Shown: in pieces, positions 21,778 to 32,340 of the stretch
How positions within the stretch are numbered: the stretch's first letter is position 1
How the letters are laid out: every line of letters begins with the position of its first letter
Assembly: GCA_026008535.1 (NCBI GenBank)
Contig: BRKX01000014.1
Span: 42,104,506 to 42,168,505, forward strand
Direction: 5' to 3'
DNA from: Perilla frutescens
Taxonomy: Eukaryota > Streptophyta > Magnoliopsida > Lamiales > Lamiaceae
Length of the DNA: 64,000 bases
Position numbers and translations under genes: made by a program
The notes under the pieces: generated by a model
What the model saw: only the letters and a program-made list of their open reading frames with translations
The model's database searches: none
What the model was told of the DNA's origin: nothing

Positions 21778-22428
21778 AAGATTAACGAGGAAGAATGAGA
21801 AGTTCCAATAGAGCGAAAAGTGTGAGCAGAGTTTTCAAAAAAAAAAAAAGAATTAAAGCGACGTCTTGTGTCAGCCTCAGTGTTGACCATTCCTGATGGA
21901 ACTGAAGGCTTTGTCATCTACAGTGATGCCTCGAAGTAAGGACTTGGGTGTGTTTTGATGTAACATGAAAAGGTAGTGGCGTACGCATCAAGATAGTTGA
22001 AGACACATGAGCATAATTATCCGATGCATGATCTCGAACTAGCTGCTGTAGTTTATGCATTGAAGATTTGGAGGCATTATCTTTATGGGAGCAAGTGCGA
22101 GATTTACACCGACCAAAAAAAAAGCTTGAAGTACTTCTTCACCCAGAAGGAGTTGAATTTGCGTCAAAGAAGATGGTTAGAGTTGGTGAAGGATTACGAC
22201 TGTACAATCTTATATCATCATGGAAAGGTGAATGTTGTAGCTGATGCCTTAAGCCGAAAGAGCTACCTTCCAACCAAGCGAAGCCATTTGATGTCCAACC
22301 GACTTATGCTATTCCATAGCAACCTCACCAAGAAGAAGGTACGTGATGCTCAAGAAAGAGAAGACCCGAAGAAGAAGATAGTTAAAAAGATAGACCTAGT
22401 ATTCGGTAGATTGAGAGTTTCAGTATGA
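21778..22428 (+). pseudogene. A1 RT connection and RNase H
   Basis: From RLTRKNEKFQ through YSDASK and VVAYASR to THEHNYPMHDLELAAVVYALKI, then CEIYTDQKKSLKYFFTQKEL and VVADALSRK. Acidic RNase H positions are present. TAG or TAA stops interrupt it near 21820 (Q-stop-SEK), 21937 and 21961. The open part is 143 codons (21997-22428). After SYLPTKRSHL the sequence departs from A2 and no integrase follows. It is the plus-strand continuation of the RT that now lies inverted. Confidence 0.88.
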
Positions 22429-23630
22429 TAGAAGTTTTTTGTTGAGTCTATTCATTCATTCTCGTGTCAATAGAATCGATTTTTTCATTCTCTTTTGGAA
22501 TCAATTTATCCTCTTGTTAATTGAATAAATTATCTTTCAATAGCTTCGTATCAATTGAAATTCTCCATTTGTACCATTTGAAATTCTTTGATTATATCCA
22601 CTGGGATAATTTGCAATCTTTTGAATGATACTTCTTTGATCATCAAGAATTAGTAATATCATTTCCTTGATAGGCTATGGTGACGCCCTTGTGAAAATAT
22701 TTTAGCACGGTTTTCAGTTACTAACCATTGATTTCTTCCATATCTTTGTTATATACACGAACCCTTCAAGTTTATAAGTCCTCTAAAAAGGCAATGTTTT
22801 TGACATATATAACCTAGTGTTATATCTCTTCCAGTTTTTAAGCTTGTTAAAGAATTGTTGATCAAGATAAAGCCCTGACTCTAAGGCATTCGTTTATTTT
22901 GTTCCCACTCATAGAACTCAAGTATGGATCTCGGAATAGAGGAGAGAGTATATAGCAGTATCCCTTTTAGTCAAGGTTGGAGGAATAATAGATATTATTT
23001 CCTAGTAGGAAGTAGAATCGAAGTAAGTGCCAGATAGTATTTTCTAAAGTTTAGGATGCACGTTTCCAAGAACATTTCTCAGATTTTTGTGTTTAGAGGT
23101 GATCTAAGGAATGTCGGCATGTAAGTTCCAAGCGTGCAGTTAAAAGTCCAGACGTGCGATCATTACACCTGCAAGCGATGGTGACCACCAGCAGGAGCCA
23201 CAAAGTCAGACGACTGCTTTAAGGAAAAGATACAACTGCGACAAAGAAGTTTAGATTTAAGTTGCGTTGAGAGTTTGAGAAGCACATCACGAAGTACATC
23301 CCAAGAAGACAAAGAAGTAGAACCTCAGGAAGTAAAGATGGAGATAAAACAAGTTTTCAACGTGATAGAACGTGCAAGGAACCATCGAAGTAAGCGCCTG
23401 ATTATTCGAGTTTGTCACCTAGTTATAGTTCGTTGAAGTTTCTCAAAGCTGCGAGAAGTAAAGTCAGAAGCAAAAGTAAAGCCAAGCAAGATAAAAGAAG
23501 GATGGACTTGTTGAAACCGCACGTCCAGTGCTCGAGGAGCAAGTTTAGTGAATTTTTCTTTTATTCCGTTGCTCGAATAGTTTCTAGAGGTCTGCTCGAA
23601 TGAAAGATAATAAGGAGCTCGTGTTAAGTG
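22429..23630 (+). other. A1 spacer of unknown origin replacing the integrase zinc finger and core
   Basis: In A2 this position holds about 280 codons of integrase. Here there is 1.2 kb with no HHCC finger and no D,D,E core. The first half is AT-rich and non-coding. The second half (about 23100-23600) is purine-rich and open for 63 codons (23412-23603), encoding a lysine/arginine/serine-rich segment (KAARSKVRSKSKAKQDKRR). The same spacer with the same edges is in A0. The origin is not recognised. Confidence 0.75.
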
Positions 23631-24197
23631 ATGTTTCGAGAGAGATTTCATAAGGAAGAAAAGATAGAAGATGCTCGAGTTTTGAAGAAGATAAGAAGAA
23701 GAATCAAGATAGCCCAAAATCGCCAGAAATCTTATGCCGATGTAAAGAGAAAAGACGTGAACTTTGAGATTGGTGACAAGGTATTCTTGAAGATTGCACC
23801 AATGAGAGGAGTGGTTAGATTTTGGAAGAAAGGTAAGTTTTAGCCACGTTATGTGGGACCGTTCGAGATTCTAGAGAAGGTAGGTGATGTTGCCTATCGC
23901 CTAGCACTACCTCCGGATTTGACAGGTGTGAACGATGTATTCCATGTGTCGTTGCTAAGTTGATATGTGTCTGACCCTAGTCATATGATTTCATATGACA
24001 CGGTGCAAGTTTCCAAGGACTTGACGTATGAAGAAGTCCCAGTTGCTGTGTTAGATAGAAAATTTCATACTCTTCGAACCCGTGAGGTTCCTTTAATAAA
24101 AGTGCAATGGAGTCGACACGGACCTGAAGAGGCCACTTGGAAGAAAAAAGTTGATATCATAGCTCGATATCCAAATATAACAGAAATGTTAGGCTAA
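23631..24197 (+). pseudogene. A1 integrase C-terminus and chromodomain
   Basis: It reads KIRRRIKIAQNRQKSYADV, IGDKVFLKIAPMRGVVRFWK, then a TAG at 23841, then YVGPFEILEKVGDVAYRLAL (the GPF/Y-type module), another TAG at 23962, then YVSDPSHMISYDTVQVS and a chromodomain-like tail HTLRTREVPLIKVQWSRHGP with EEATW. It ends NITEMLG and TAA at 24195. In chromoviruses the tail steers integration to chromatin. Two stops break it. It is followed by the PPT and 3' LTR. Confidence 0.85.
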
Positions 24198-24219
24198 TTT
24201 CGAGGACGAAATTTTTAAC

Positions 24220-24231
24220 AGTTGGGGAGAT
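24220..24231 (+). other. A1 polypurine tract
   Basis: AGTTGGGGAGAT lies directly before TGTGATACCC of the 3' LTR. Confidence 0.82.
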
Positions 24232-26729
24232 TGTGATACCCCGTCCCTTTTTCTAAATTATGAATTAAAATTTTGGAAAATGAATTTGAATTAATATTGT
24301 TTGAATATTAATTATGATGGTATGTTTGTATATTATGCCGTTGTTTTAGTGCAGGTTGTCTCACTCGAGCCGATACGTCATAGCACAGTGGTATTATACT
24401 GAGTATATAATACAGTTTGAATTTTTAATACTAAAATGTCGAGTTATGTGTTAAGGAATGATTGTAATTGCGTTTAATTTTATGATTTTTCATACCTTAA
24501 TTTTATGTGATTTCGGTGTGTGCATTAAATGAGTAGTAAATATGTTTTGAAAATTCAAGTTGCGTATTGTATGTGTTTTCGAAAATAGCATAAATCGAGG
24601 GTCTCACTGAGTTTCGGTAGGGTTTCGTCCGGAGATCATAACTTTTGACTCGGTTGGAACCACGAGGCCCATAAGTACTCAAATTGAAGCACTTTCAAAA
24701 ATCTACAGTCTGGGCTCGACCATTTGGCGCGACCTTTTCCAGGCCGCGTGGCAGAGGCTCTGCAACGCGACCTGGAGGCGCGACCCGTTGGGGCCGCGTG
24801 ACACCACTTCAGAGAGCTATTTTTCTTTGTCTCGAACGCGACCTCCGAGCGCGACCACCTCTAGGCCGCGTCCCGTTTCAGAAATTTCAACCTATAAATA
24901 CCACACTTTACTCATTTCCTCTTCATTTCATACTTCATTTGGGCGATTTATCTTCCGAATTCTCTCAACATGTTCTTCAAGTTTTGGAGTGGAATGTCTC
25001 ATCATCCTCCATCATCTAAGGTAACTTCATACCCTCTTCACCTTGGTGATTAAACACCATTTCCATGTTGATTTGGATCTAGGGTTTATGCCCAAATTTT
25101 AGGGTTTTCAATTTCATTGATTCCCTTGCTTTGATATCTCAAACATATGGTTTATTTACTCCATTGAAGCTATATGTTAAGTTATATCGAATTCCTATGG
25201 TTCATTGATGCTAGGGTTAGGATTTTTGCCCTAATTTCCCCTTGTTTTATTAATGTTGGTTGGAGGTGTTGTAATGGTTTTATGAAATTGATTTTCATGT
25301 ATGTTAGAGCCCTAGGATGGAGGTGCTTCTATTTGAAATATTGAGTTTAAATGAATTAAATTGAGTCATGATCATGTGGTTTGAATGTGTGCACGTAATG
25401 TGTTCGATTAAATGTCTCAAAGAGTTTTAATGTGTATTTTGAGTCCAAAATCATAGTATGAGCTTGTATATTCATGATTGTGTATGTGGATAAGTTTGAA
25501 GACCTTAAAACAAAGTATAGCATGAGTTTTATCTAAATTATGATTTAATTGTATAACTCGACATCTAAAATGAAAAGGGAATTGAAGGATGCTTGGTGAC
25601 GTATTGGGGCTTGAGGTGGACGACTTGTGCACGGCCAAGAAGAATTTCAAAGGTTGAGAAATTGTCAAAGCATCTCATGAGGTGGGGTAACTCTAAACTG
25701 TGAACACGTGTAAGATTATAGTTATTGTTGTGCTTTGATTGTATAAGTATGAAGGGTCTTCGGACCAGAGATAAAACAGACCCTTCCGGGCATAACAGAG
25801 ATCCTTCGAGGTCGACAAAGAAACCCTTCGGGGCAGAGATCCTGTGGGATCGAATATAGACCTATTAATGTCCTCCCTGGGGGTAGTATGTCTGCGGGCA
25901 TCCCTACAAGGCCAAAGATGTTCATTAACGGGGGCATCATGATGGTTGGACCCTACGGGGTTGAGACTAGTCTCCACAAAGTAAAGAAAAGTCCATATGT
26001 TATATTTTCACTCGTGCAATTGGCTATAACTGTTTATAGTATTCCCCACTGAGTATGTTGTTAAATACTCACCCCATTCATTCAATAAATTTCAGGTTGA
26101 GGAGTCAAGGCTTGAGTAGGAGCGTTGTGAACACAAGAGAACCCCCACAAGCTTGTGTTTTCTTTTGTGCTTTTGAAGTACTCATGATATTATTATTACG
26201 TTAATCATCCTTTTGTTTTATGATCAATGATAATTGGGGATGAGAATAGCCCGATCTTTTGTGGTATTGCTATGTTTAACTCGATATATTATGTTAATGT
26301 TTTAAGGGCGGGTCGATTGATCTAGGAGCCTACGTTGTGTATATATATATGTCGTCAAATTCCTATGCTATGTTGGTTAATTTAGGGTGCTAGACGGGCG
26401 GGTTGTCTAAGATCTATGAGCCCGATAGGTTAGGTGATTGTATGAATGATGTGGATGGATTTATTCTATGCTTCCGTTAAATACTATGTTGTGTGACATG
26501 GTAGATTTTGATAGGTTGCATGTTATAATTGTGGAAGAAAAATTTATATTCGGAATTATGACATTGTACCTCATTATGCAATTTGACCTTAGCTTCCGCT
26601 CAATTTATTATGAGAACGCCAATGCATGTAAATTAATTATTTGTTAAGAGACGTGGCCAAATGTAGTAGTTTGGGATGTTACAAGTATGTTAAGTGACGT
26701 GGCCAAACGGAGTAGTTTGGGGCGTTACA
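24232..26729 (+). mobile_element. A1 3' LTR (2498 bp)
   Basis: TGTGATACCCCGTCC...GGGGCGTTACA, followed by target duplication GGATA. It has a TATA at 24891-24901 and the usual ATCCTTCGGGG/CCCTTCGGGGC short repeats around 25760-25860. The last 90 bases contain a terminal doublet (AAGTGACGTGGCCAAACGGA repeated). Confidence 0.9.
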
Positions 26730-26734
26730 GGATA

Positions 26735-26930
26735 TAATCAAAGAATTTCAAATGGTACAAATGGAGAATTTCAATTGATACGAAGCTATTGAAGGGCAAT
26801 TGATTCAATTAACAAGAGGATAAATCGATTCTAAAAGAGAATGAACAAATTGATTCTATTAACACGAGAATGAATAAATAGACTCAACAAAAGTTCTATC
26901 ATACTGAAACTCTCAATCTACCGAATACTA
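26735..26930 (-). other. A0 spacer of unknown origin (part 2)
   Basis: This is the continuation of 16491-17537 across the A1 insertion, homologous to 22430-22615 of A1 in reverse. No coding signal. Confidence 0.7.
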
Positions 26931-28325
26931 GGTCTATCTTCTTAACAATCTTTTTCTTTTGGTCTTCTCTTTCTTGAGCATCACGTACCTTCTTCTTGGC
27001 GAGGTTTCTATGGAATAGTACAATTCAGTTGGACTTCAAATGGCTTCGCTTGGTTGGAAGATAGCTCTTTCGACTTAAGGCATCAGCTAGAACATTCCCC
27101 TTTCCATGATAATATAAGATCGTACAGTCGTAATCCTTCACCATATTCCTTGACGCAAATTCAACTCCTTCTGGGTGAAGAAGTACTTCTAACTTTTGTG
27201 GTTGGTGTAAATCTTGCACTTGCTTCCATAGAGATAATGCCTCCAAACCTTCAATGCATAAACCACGACTGCTAATTCGAGATCATGCGTCGGATAATTA
27301 TGCTCGTGCATCTTCAACTATCTCGGTGCATACGCTACTACCTTCCCATGTTGCATCAAAACACAACCAAGTCCTTGCTTCGAGGGGTCACTGTAGATGA
27401 CAAAGCCTTCAGTCCCATCAGGAATAGTCAACACTGGGCTGACACGAGATGTCGCTTTAATTCTTGAAAACTCTGCTCACACTTCTCACTCCATTGGAAC
27501 TTCTCATCCTTCCTTGTTAATCTCGTCAAAGGACTCGATATCTTGGAAAATCCCTCAATAAATCTTCTATAGTAACCCGCCAGTCCTAGGAAACTTCGGA
27601 CTTCATTGACATTCGATGGCGTCTTCCAATTGCTAACAACTTTCACCTTTGATGAATCTACCTCGATTCCATTTGATGTTAGCACATGGCCAAGAGATGC
27701 CACTCACTCCAACCAAAACTTGCATTTTGAAAATTTTGCATACTACTCTTCTTTCCTTAGCGTCTCCAATACAATTCTGAGATGCTCAGCGTGTTGCTCC
27801 TTGCTTCTTGAATAAATCAAGATATCATCGATGAAGACTATTGCAAGCTGGTCAAGATACGGATGGAACACTCAATTCATCAAGTCCATGAAGACTCCAG
27901 GCGCATTGGTCAATCCAAAAGGTACCACCGTGAACTCATAGTAACCATATCGCGTTCTAAATGCCGTCTTTGGGATGTCACTCTCCTTGATCTTCAATTG
28001 ATGATAGCCGGATCTCAAGTCGATCTTTGAAAACACACCGGCTCCCTTCAGTTGATCGAACTAATCCTCAATTCTCAGCAGTGGATACTTGTTCTTGACC
28101 GTTAATCAGTTCAATTCTCTATAATCAATGCACTTCCACATTGATCCAACCTTCCTTCTTAATGAATAGCACATGTGCTCCCCATGGTGAAACGCTTGGT
28201 CGGATTAATTTGTTGTCAAGCAACTCCTGAAGTTGAACTTTGAGCCCTTGCAACTCCTTTGACGTTATTCTATACGGAGCTTTAGACATTGGTGTCGCAC
28301 CTGGCACTAGGTCGATGGTGAACTC
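26931..28325 (-). pseudogene. A0 reverse transcriptase and RNase H, heavily interrupted
   Basis: On the minus strand, RT pieces are SKAPYRITSKELQGLKVQL and SVSPWGAHVLF (28125-28307), a damaged IDYREL region, the FIDD catalytic region near 27820-27845, and FLGLAGYYRRFIEGFSKIS with KFQWSEKCEQSFQELKRHL (27428-27703). RNase H remnants follow with YDCTILYYHGK and ADALSRKSYLPTKRS (27025-27130). Stops and frameshifts separate the pieces. The end sequence (KKKVRDAQERED, LVFGRLRVSV) matches A1, confirming the shared truncation after RNase H. Confidence 0.83.
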
Positions 28326-28765
28326 GATATGGTGGTGAGGAGGAATTCATAACAACTCATCTGGAAACACATCGGGAAATTCGTTCACCACTGGCACGTC
28401 TAACCCTTGGACCTTAGTGGACCTTGACTCCACTATGCTAACAAGAAATTGCTGACATCCTCTCTTCTTCAACAACTTCATTGCCTTCATTGCTGTGATG
28501 AGTCTCTGTGTTGATCTCGTGCTTGCACCATAGAAAATTAACTTAGGCTCACTCGGAAAATTAAATTCGACCCCACGATCACGACATTGAATCATGGCAT
28601 GATTCCCACTCAACCAATCCATACCTAGGATTACGTCGAAATCACGCATCTCCAAGACATGGAGATCTGCTCTCAACACTCTATCATTGATTTCTAGCTT
28701 CAGGCCATATGCCATCTTGCTAGAAGAAACTTTCCTTCCTTAAGGAATACTGATTTCTAACAATT
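28326..28765 (-). pseudogene. A0 truncated protease region
   Basis: A 122-codon minus-strand frame (28347-28715) reads VLRADLHVLEMRDFDVILGM, DWLSGNHAMIQC and EFPDVFPDELL. This is the C-terminal half of a gypsy protease and the linker to RT. Upstream there is LLEISIP then a stop, and no DTG/DSG catalytic motif before the leader. The missing half matches the truncation in A1. Confidence 0.8.
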
Positions 28766-29263
28766 CATCACAATCTTTGCATGAAATGCCAAGCTCAGAA
28801 TAGCTTTTTGGCACACTAGCTCGCTTGGTTAATGTCATTCTTAAGGCTAATTCGAGAACTACTAAAGCACTTTTCATCATTTCATAATCAAGAAAGCACA
28901 CAACTTCCAAGATTTCATTTCTTTAAAGCGTGTATCAGGAATTTAAAACATCATAGTTGATCGTGACAACAGATACATTTCATTTATCTATATTGTCCAA
29001 CTTCGGACCATTCATTTCTTTTCTTTTGTCCAACTTCGGACCATTCATTCTTTATCATGCTATCACGATTTATTCAACTCTTTAACTTCTTTCCCGACAC
29101 ACTCTATTCATACACCCACATTCACATTAATCATACTTGAAAATCTTTAAAAGTACATACCTTAGGATCGGAGTCAAGCCGAGTAGCCGTCATGAACACC
29201 CACCCACATTTCTCATATATAAATCAATCACATACAGAAATGAGTCTACAGGAGCGTAGACCC
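28766..29263 (-). other. A0 leader, no gag
   Basis: About 0.5 kb lies between the protease remnant and PBS. It holds two copies of the GTCCAACTTCGGACCATTC repeat (28993-29060) and no gag reading on either strand. Confidence 0.7.
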
Positions 29264-29275
29264 GCTCTGATACCA
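29264..29275 (-). other. A0 primer-binding site
   Basis: GCTCTGATACCA, complement of TGGTATCAGAGC, three bases from the LTR edge at 29279. Confidence 0.9.
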
Positions 29276-29278
29276 CTT

Positions 29279-31726
29279 TGTAACGCCCCAAACTACTCCG
29301 TTTGGTCACATCACTTAACATACTTATAACGCCCCAAACTACTCCGTTTGGCCACGTCACTTAACAAATAATTCATTTACATGCATTTACGTTCTCATAA
29401 TAAATTGAGCGGAAGCTATGGTCAAATAGCATAATGAGGTATAACATCATAATGCCGAATATAAATTTTTCTTCCACAATTATAACATGAAACCTATCAA
29501 AATCTACCATGTCACACAACATCGTATTTAACGGAAGCATAGAATAAACCCATCTATATCATTCATACAATCATCTAACCTATCGGGCTCATAGGTCTTA
29601 GACAACCCGCCCGTCTAGCACCCTAAATATACAAACATAGTATAGGAATTCAATGACCTATATCTACACAACATAGGCTCCTAGGTTAATCGACTTGCCT
29701 TTAAAACATTGACATGTTATATCAAGTTAAATACAATCACAACTACAAAAATCGGGCTAATCCCATTCCCAACAATCGTTAATCAAAAGATAAATAGGTC
29801 GATCAATAAAATTATCATAACATGCGTATTCAAAGGCATGAAAAGTAAACACAATCTTGTGGGGGTTCTCTTGTGTTCACAACGCTCCTACTCGGGCCTC
29901 GACTCCTCAACCTGAAATTCATTGAATGAATGGGGTGAGCATTTAACAACATACTCAGTGGAAAACACTGTAAACAGTTATAGCTAATTGCACAAGTGAA
30001 AATATAACATATGGACTTTTCTTTACTTTGTGGAGACTAGTCTCAACCCCGTAGGGTCTAAACATCATGATGCCCCCGTTAATGAACATCTTTGGCCCTG
30101 TAGGGATGCCCGCAGACATACTACCCCCAGGGAGGACATTAACAGGTCTATATTTGATCCCAAAGGATCTCTGCCCCAAAGGGTCTCTTTGTCAACCCCG
30201 AAGGATCTCTGTTATGCCCCGAAGGGTCTCTTTTATCTCTGGTCCGAAGACCCTTCATACTTATACAATCAAAGCACAACAATAACTATAACCTTACACG
30301 TGTTCATAGTTTAGAGTTACCCTACCTTTTGAGACGATTTCATAATTTCTCAACCTTTAAAATACTCCTTAGCCGTGCACAAGTTGTCCACCTCGAGCCC
30401 CAACACGTCACCTAGCACCTTTTAATCCTCTTTTCATTTTAGACGTCGAGTCATACAATTAAATCATAATTTAGACCAAACTCATGCTATATTTTGCTTT
30501 AAAGTCTTCAAACATTTCCACATACACAACCATGGATATACAAGCTCATACTATGATTTTGGACTCAAAATACACATTAAAATCCTTTGAAACATTTAAT
30601 CGAACACGTTACGTGCACCCATTTAAACCACATGATCAAGACTCAATTTAAATCATTTAAACCCAACATTTCAAATACAAACACATTCATCCTAGGGCTC
30701 TAACATATATGAAAATCAACCCCAACAACCATCACAACATCTCCAACCAACAATCAACATATCAAGGGAATTTAGGGCAAAAATCCAATATTTAGCAACA
30801 ATGAACCATAGGAATTCGATATAACTTCACATATAGCTTCAAGGAGGTAAATAAATCATATGTTCTATACATCAAGGCAAGAGGATCAATAAAAGTGAAA
30901 ACCCTAATTTTTGAGTATGAACCCTACTTTCCAATCAACATGAAAATGGTGTTTTAATCACTAAGGTGAAAAGGGTATGAAGTTACATTGGTTCATGGAG
31001 GATGACGAAAGGATCCACCAAAAACTTGAAGAATTTTCTTGAGAGATATGGTGGAAGAATCGCTCAAAAAGAGAGAAGAAATGAAGATGAAATGAATAAG
31101 TGTGGTATTTATAGATAGAAATCCGGCCCAGCCCGCGCGACCGCGCACCTCCCACGACCGCGCGAGGGGGCTCTCGGCCCAGGCTCCCCGCGTCCGCGCA
31201 GCCCGCGCTTCTTGCCCGCCCCGCAGGCGCGCAGCCTCCCGCGGACGCGCGGCGTGCCAATCACGACTCCCTTTAGTATTTCGACTCCTAGACATTTCCA
31301 ACTCCATTTAACACGACTTAGATTTTCAAAACACTTTTAATACTTTCCGAATAAGCAGGGGGCGTTGCCCCCTAGCCCCTATCGGGGCGCTTCGCCCCCT
31401 GGACCCCCGACTCGCTGATCGGGCAGCGAGACCCCCGATCAACTCAGCGTTGGGGTGTTCAAGGTATGGCAATCATAAAATTAAATGCAATAACATTCAT
31501 CCTTTAACACATAACTCGACACTTTAGTATTTAAAATTCAAACTGTATTATATACTCAATATAATACCGCTGTGTGCTATGACGTATCGGCTCGAGTGGA
31601 ATAATCTGCATAAAACAACGGCATAATACAAACATACTCACATGATTAATATTCAAATAATATCAATTCAAAACCATTTTCCAAAAATTATAATTCATAA
31701 TTTAGAAAAAGGATCAGGGTATCACA
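29279..31726 (-). mobile_element. A0 5' LTR (2448 bp)
   Basis: On the minus strand TGTGATACCCTGATCC begins at 31726 and ends ...GCGTTACA at 29279. The GC-rich U3 (31120-31260), GGGGCG hairpins (31350-31400) and a minus-strand TATA (CTATAAATACC) near 31105-31115 mark the promoter. This is the most complete copy of this LTR subtype in the window. Confidence 0.9.
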
Positions 31727-32326
31727 ATTAGAAATTAAATAAATTAATAGGCCAATTTAATATTCTTCTAGATCCCTGTTGTAGCCCAATATGACCTCAG
31801 TGGACTGGGAATAGAACAAGAGTTGGAGGCCCAACCTAATAGGGTTTGGAGAATTCATTTTCGTCCCCTCCCCTACATAAAGGGAGGGGGGCCATGAAAA
31901 TTATGATGAAAAATACATCCAATACAGCCCCTCTAAGTGCTCTCTTGATTCCTAGAGTTTCCAAAACCGTTTAGTAGTCTGCAGCCCACCCTGCATCTAA
32001 ACAAGGTCCGGGAATACAACAGAAGATCAAGAAGTAGAATATTGGAGCTGTGAGATTTTGAACACCAAGGATAAGTAAATCGCCATCCATGTGTTTTCCA
32101 TCAACAACAGGATTAGACCTTTAATCCCGTGAGCAATCCGACAACGTTTGTAAGTACCGTTTCGATAGATTCTATTTTATTCCGTTGCAATAGATTCGAA
32201 ATTGAAACTTGAATGTTAATTCAACATAGGATAATTAATATCACACATAAAATTATGATTTACATGAGTTAGAATTAATGGCATCCAAATAGATCATGTG
32301 GGGTACAATTCGAGAAAACCCCAACA
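31727..32326 (+). mobile_element. Copia-2 5' LTR fragment
   Basis: The 3' part of the LTR (600 bp) contains a TATA-hairpin (CCCTCCCCTACATAAAGGGA) near 31864-31890 and the end CCCCAACA. It matches 61204-61803. The 5' part is missing at the junction with the A0 LTR. Confidence 0.85.
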
Positions 32327-32328
32327 AT

Positions 32329-32340
32329 TGGTATCAAAGC
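32329..32340 (+). other. copia-2 primer-binding site
   Basis: TGGTATCAAAGC lies two bases after the LTR. It differs by one base (A for G) from the copia-1 site, and the same variant is used by gypsy-B. Confidence 0.88.

Larger units (their letters stand above)
17538..26729 (+). mobile_element. Gypsy element A1 (plus strand, non-autonomous, inserted in A0)
   Basis: The element runs TGTGATACCCC...GCGTTACA, flanked by GGATA at 17533-17537 and 26730-26734, and lies inside A0. The A0 sequence across the site (AATTATCCCAG...GGATATAATCAAAG) is restored by removing A1, and the uninterrupted version can be read in A1 itself near 22590-22610. A1 contains a near-complete 5' LTR, an inverted block (19859-21777) holding the LTR tail, PBS, leader, protease remnant and RT, then RNase H, spacer, integrase C-terminus/chromodomain and 3' LTR. 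It lacks gag, the protease DTG and the integrase core. Confidence 0.92.
5857..31726 (-). mobile_element. Gypsy element A0 (minus strand, non-autonomous, interrupted by copia-1 and A1)
   Basis: This Ty3/gypsy chromovirus-like element has its 5' LTR at 29279-31726. The PBS, leader, truncated protease, RT and RNase H lie at 26735-29275. An unrecognised spacer, the integrase C-terminus and the chromodomain lie at 15975-17537, and a 5'-sense-truncated 3' LTR occupies 5857-6278 plus 15218-15961. Removing copia-1 and A1 with one copy of each target duplication restores continuity with the family at both sites. There is no gag, no protease DTG motif and no integrase catalytic core. The left end is cut off by the SIRE-like LTR. 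The right end abuts a copia-2 LTR fragment starting ATTAG. Confidence 0.85.
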
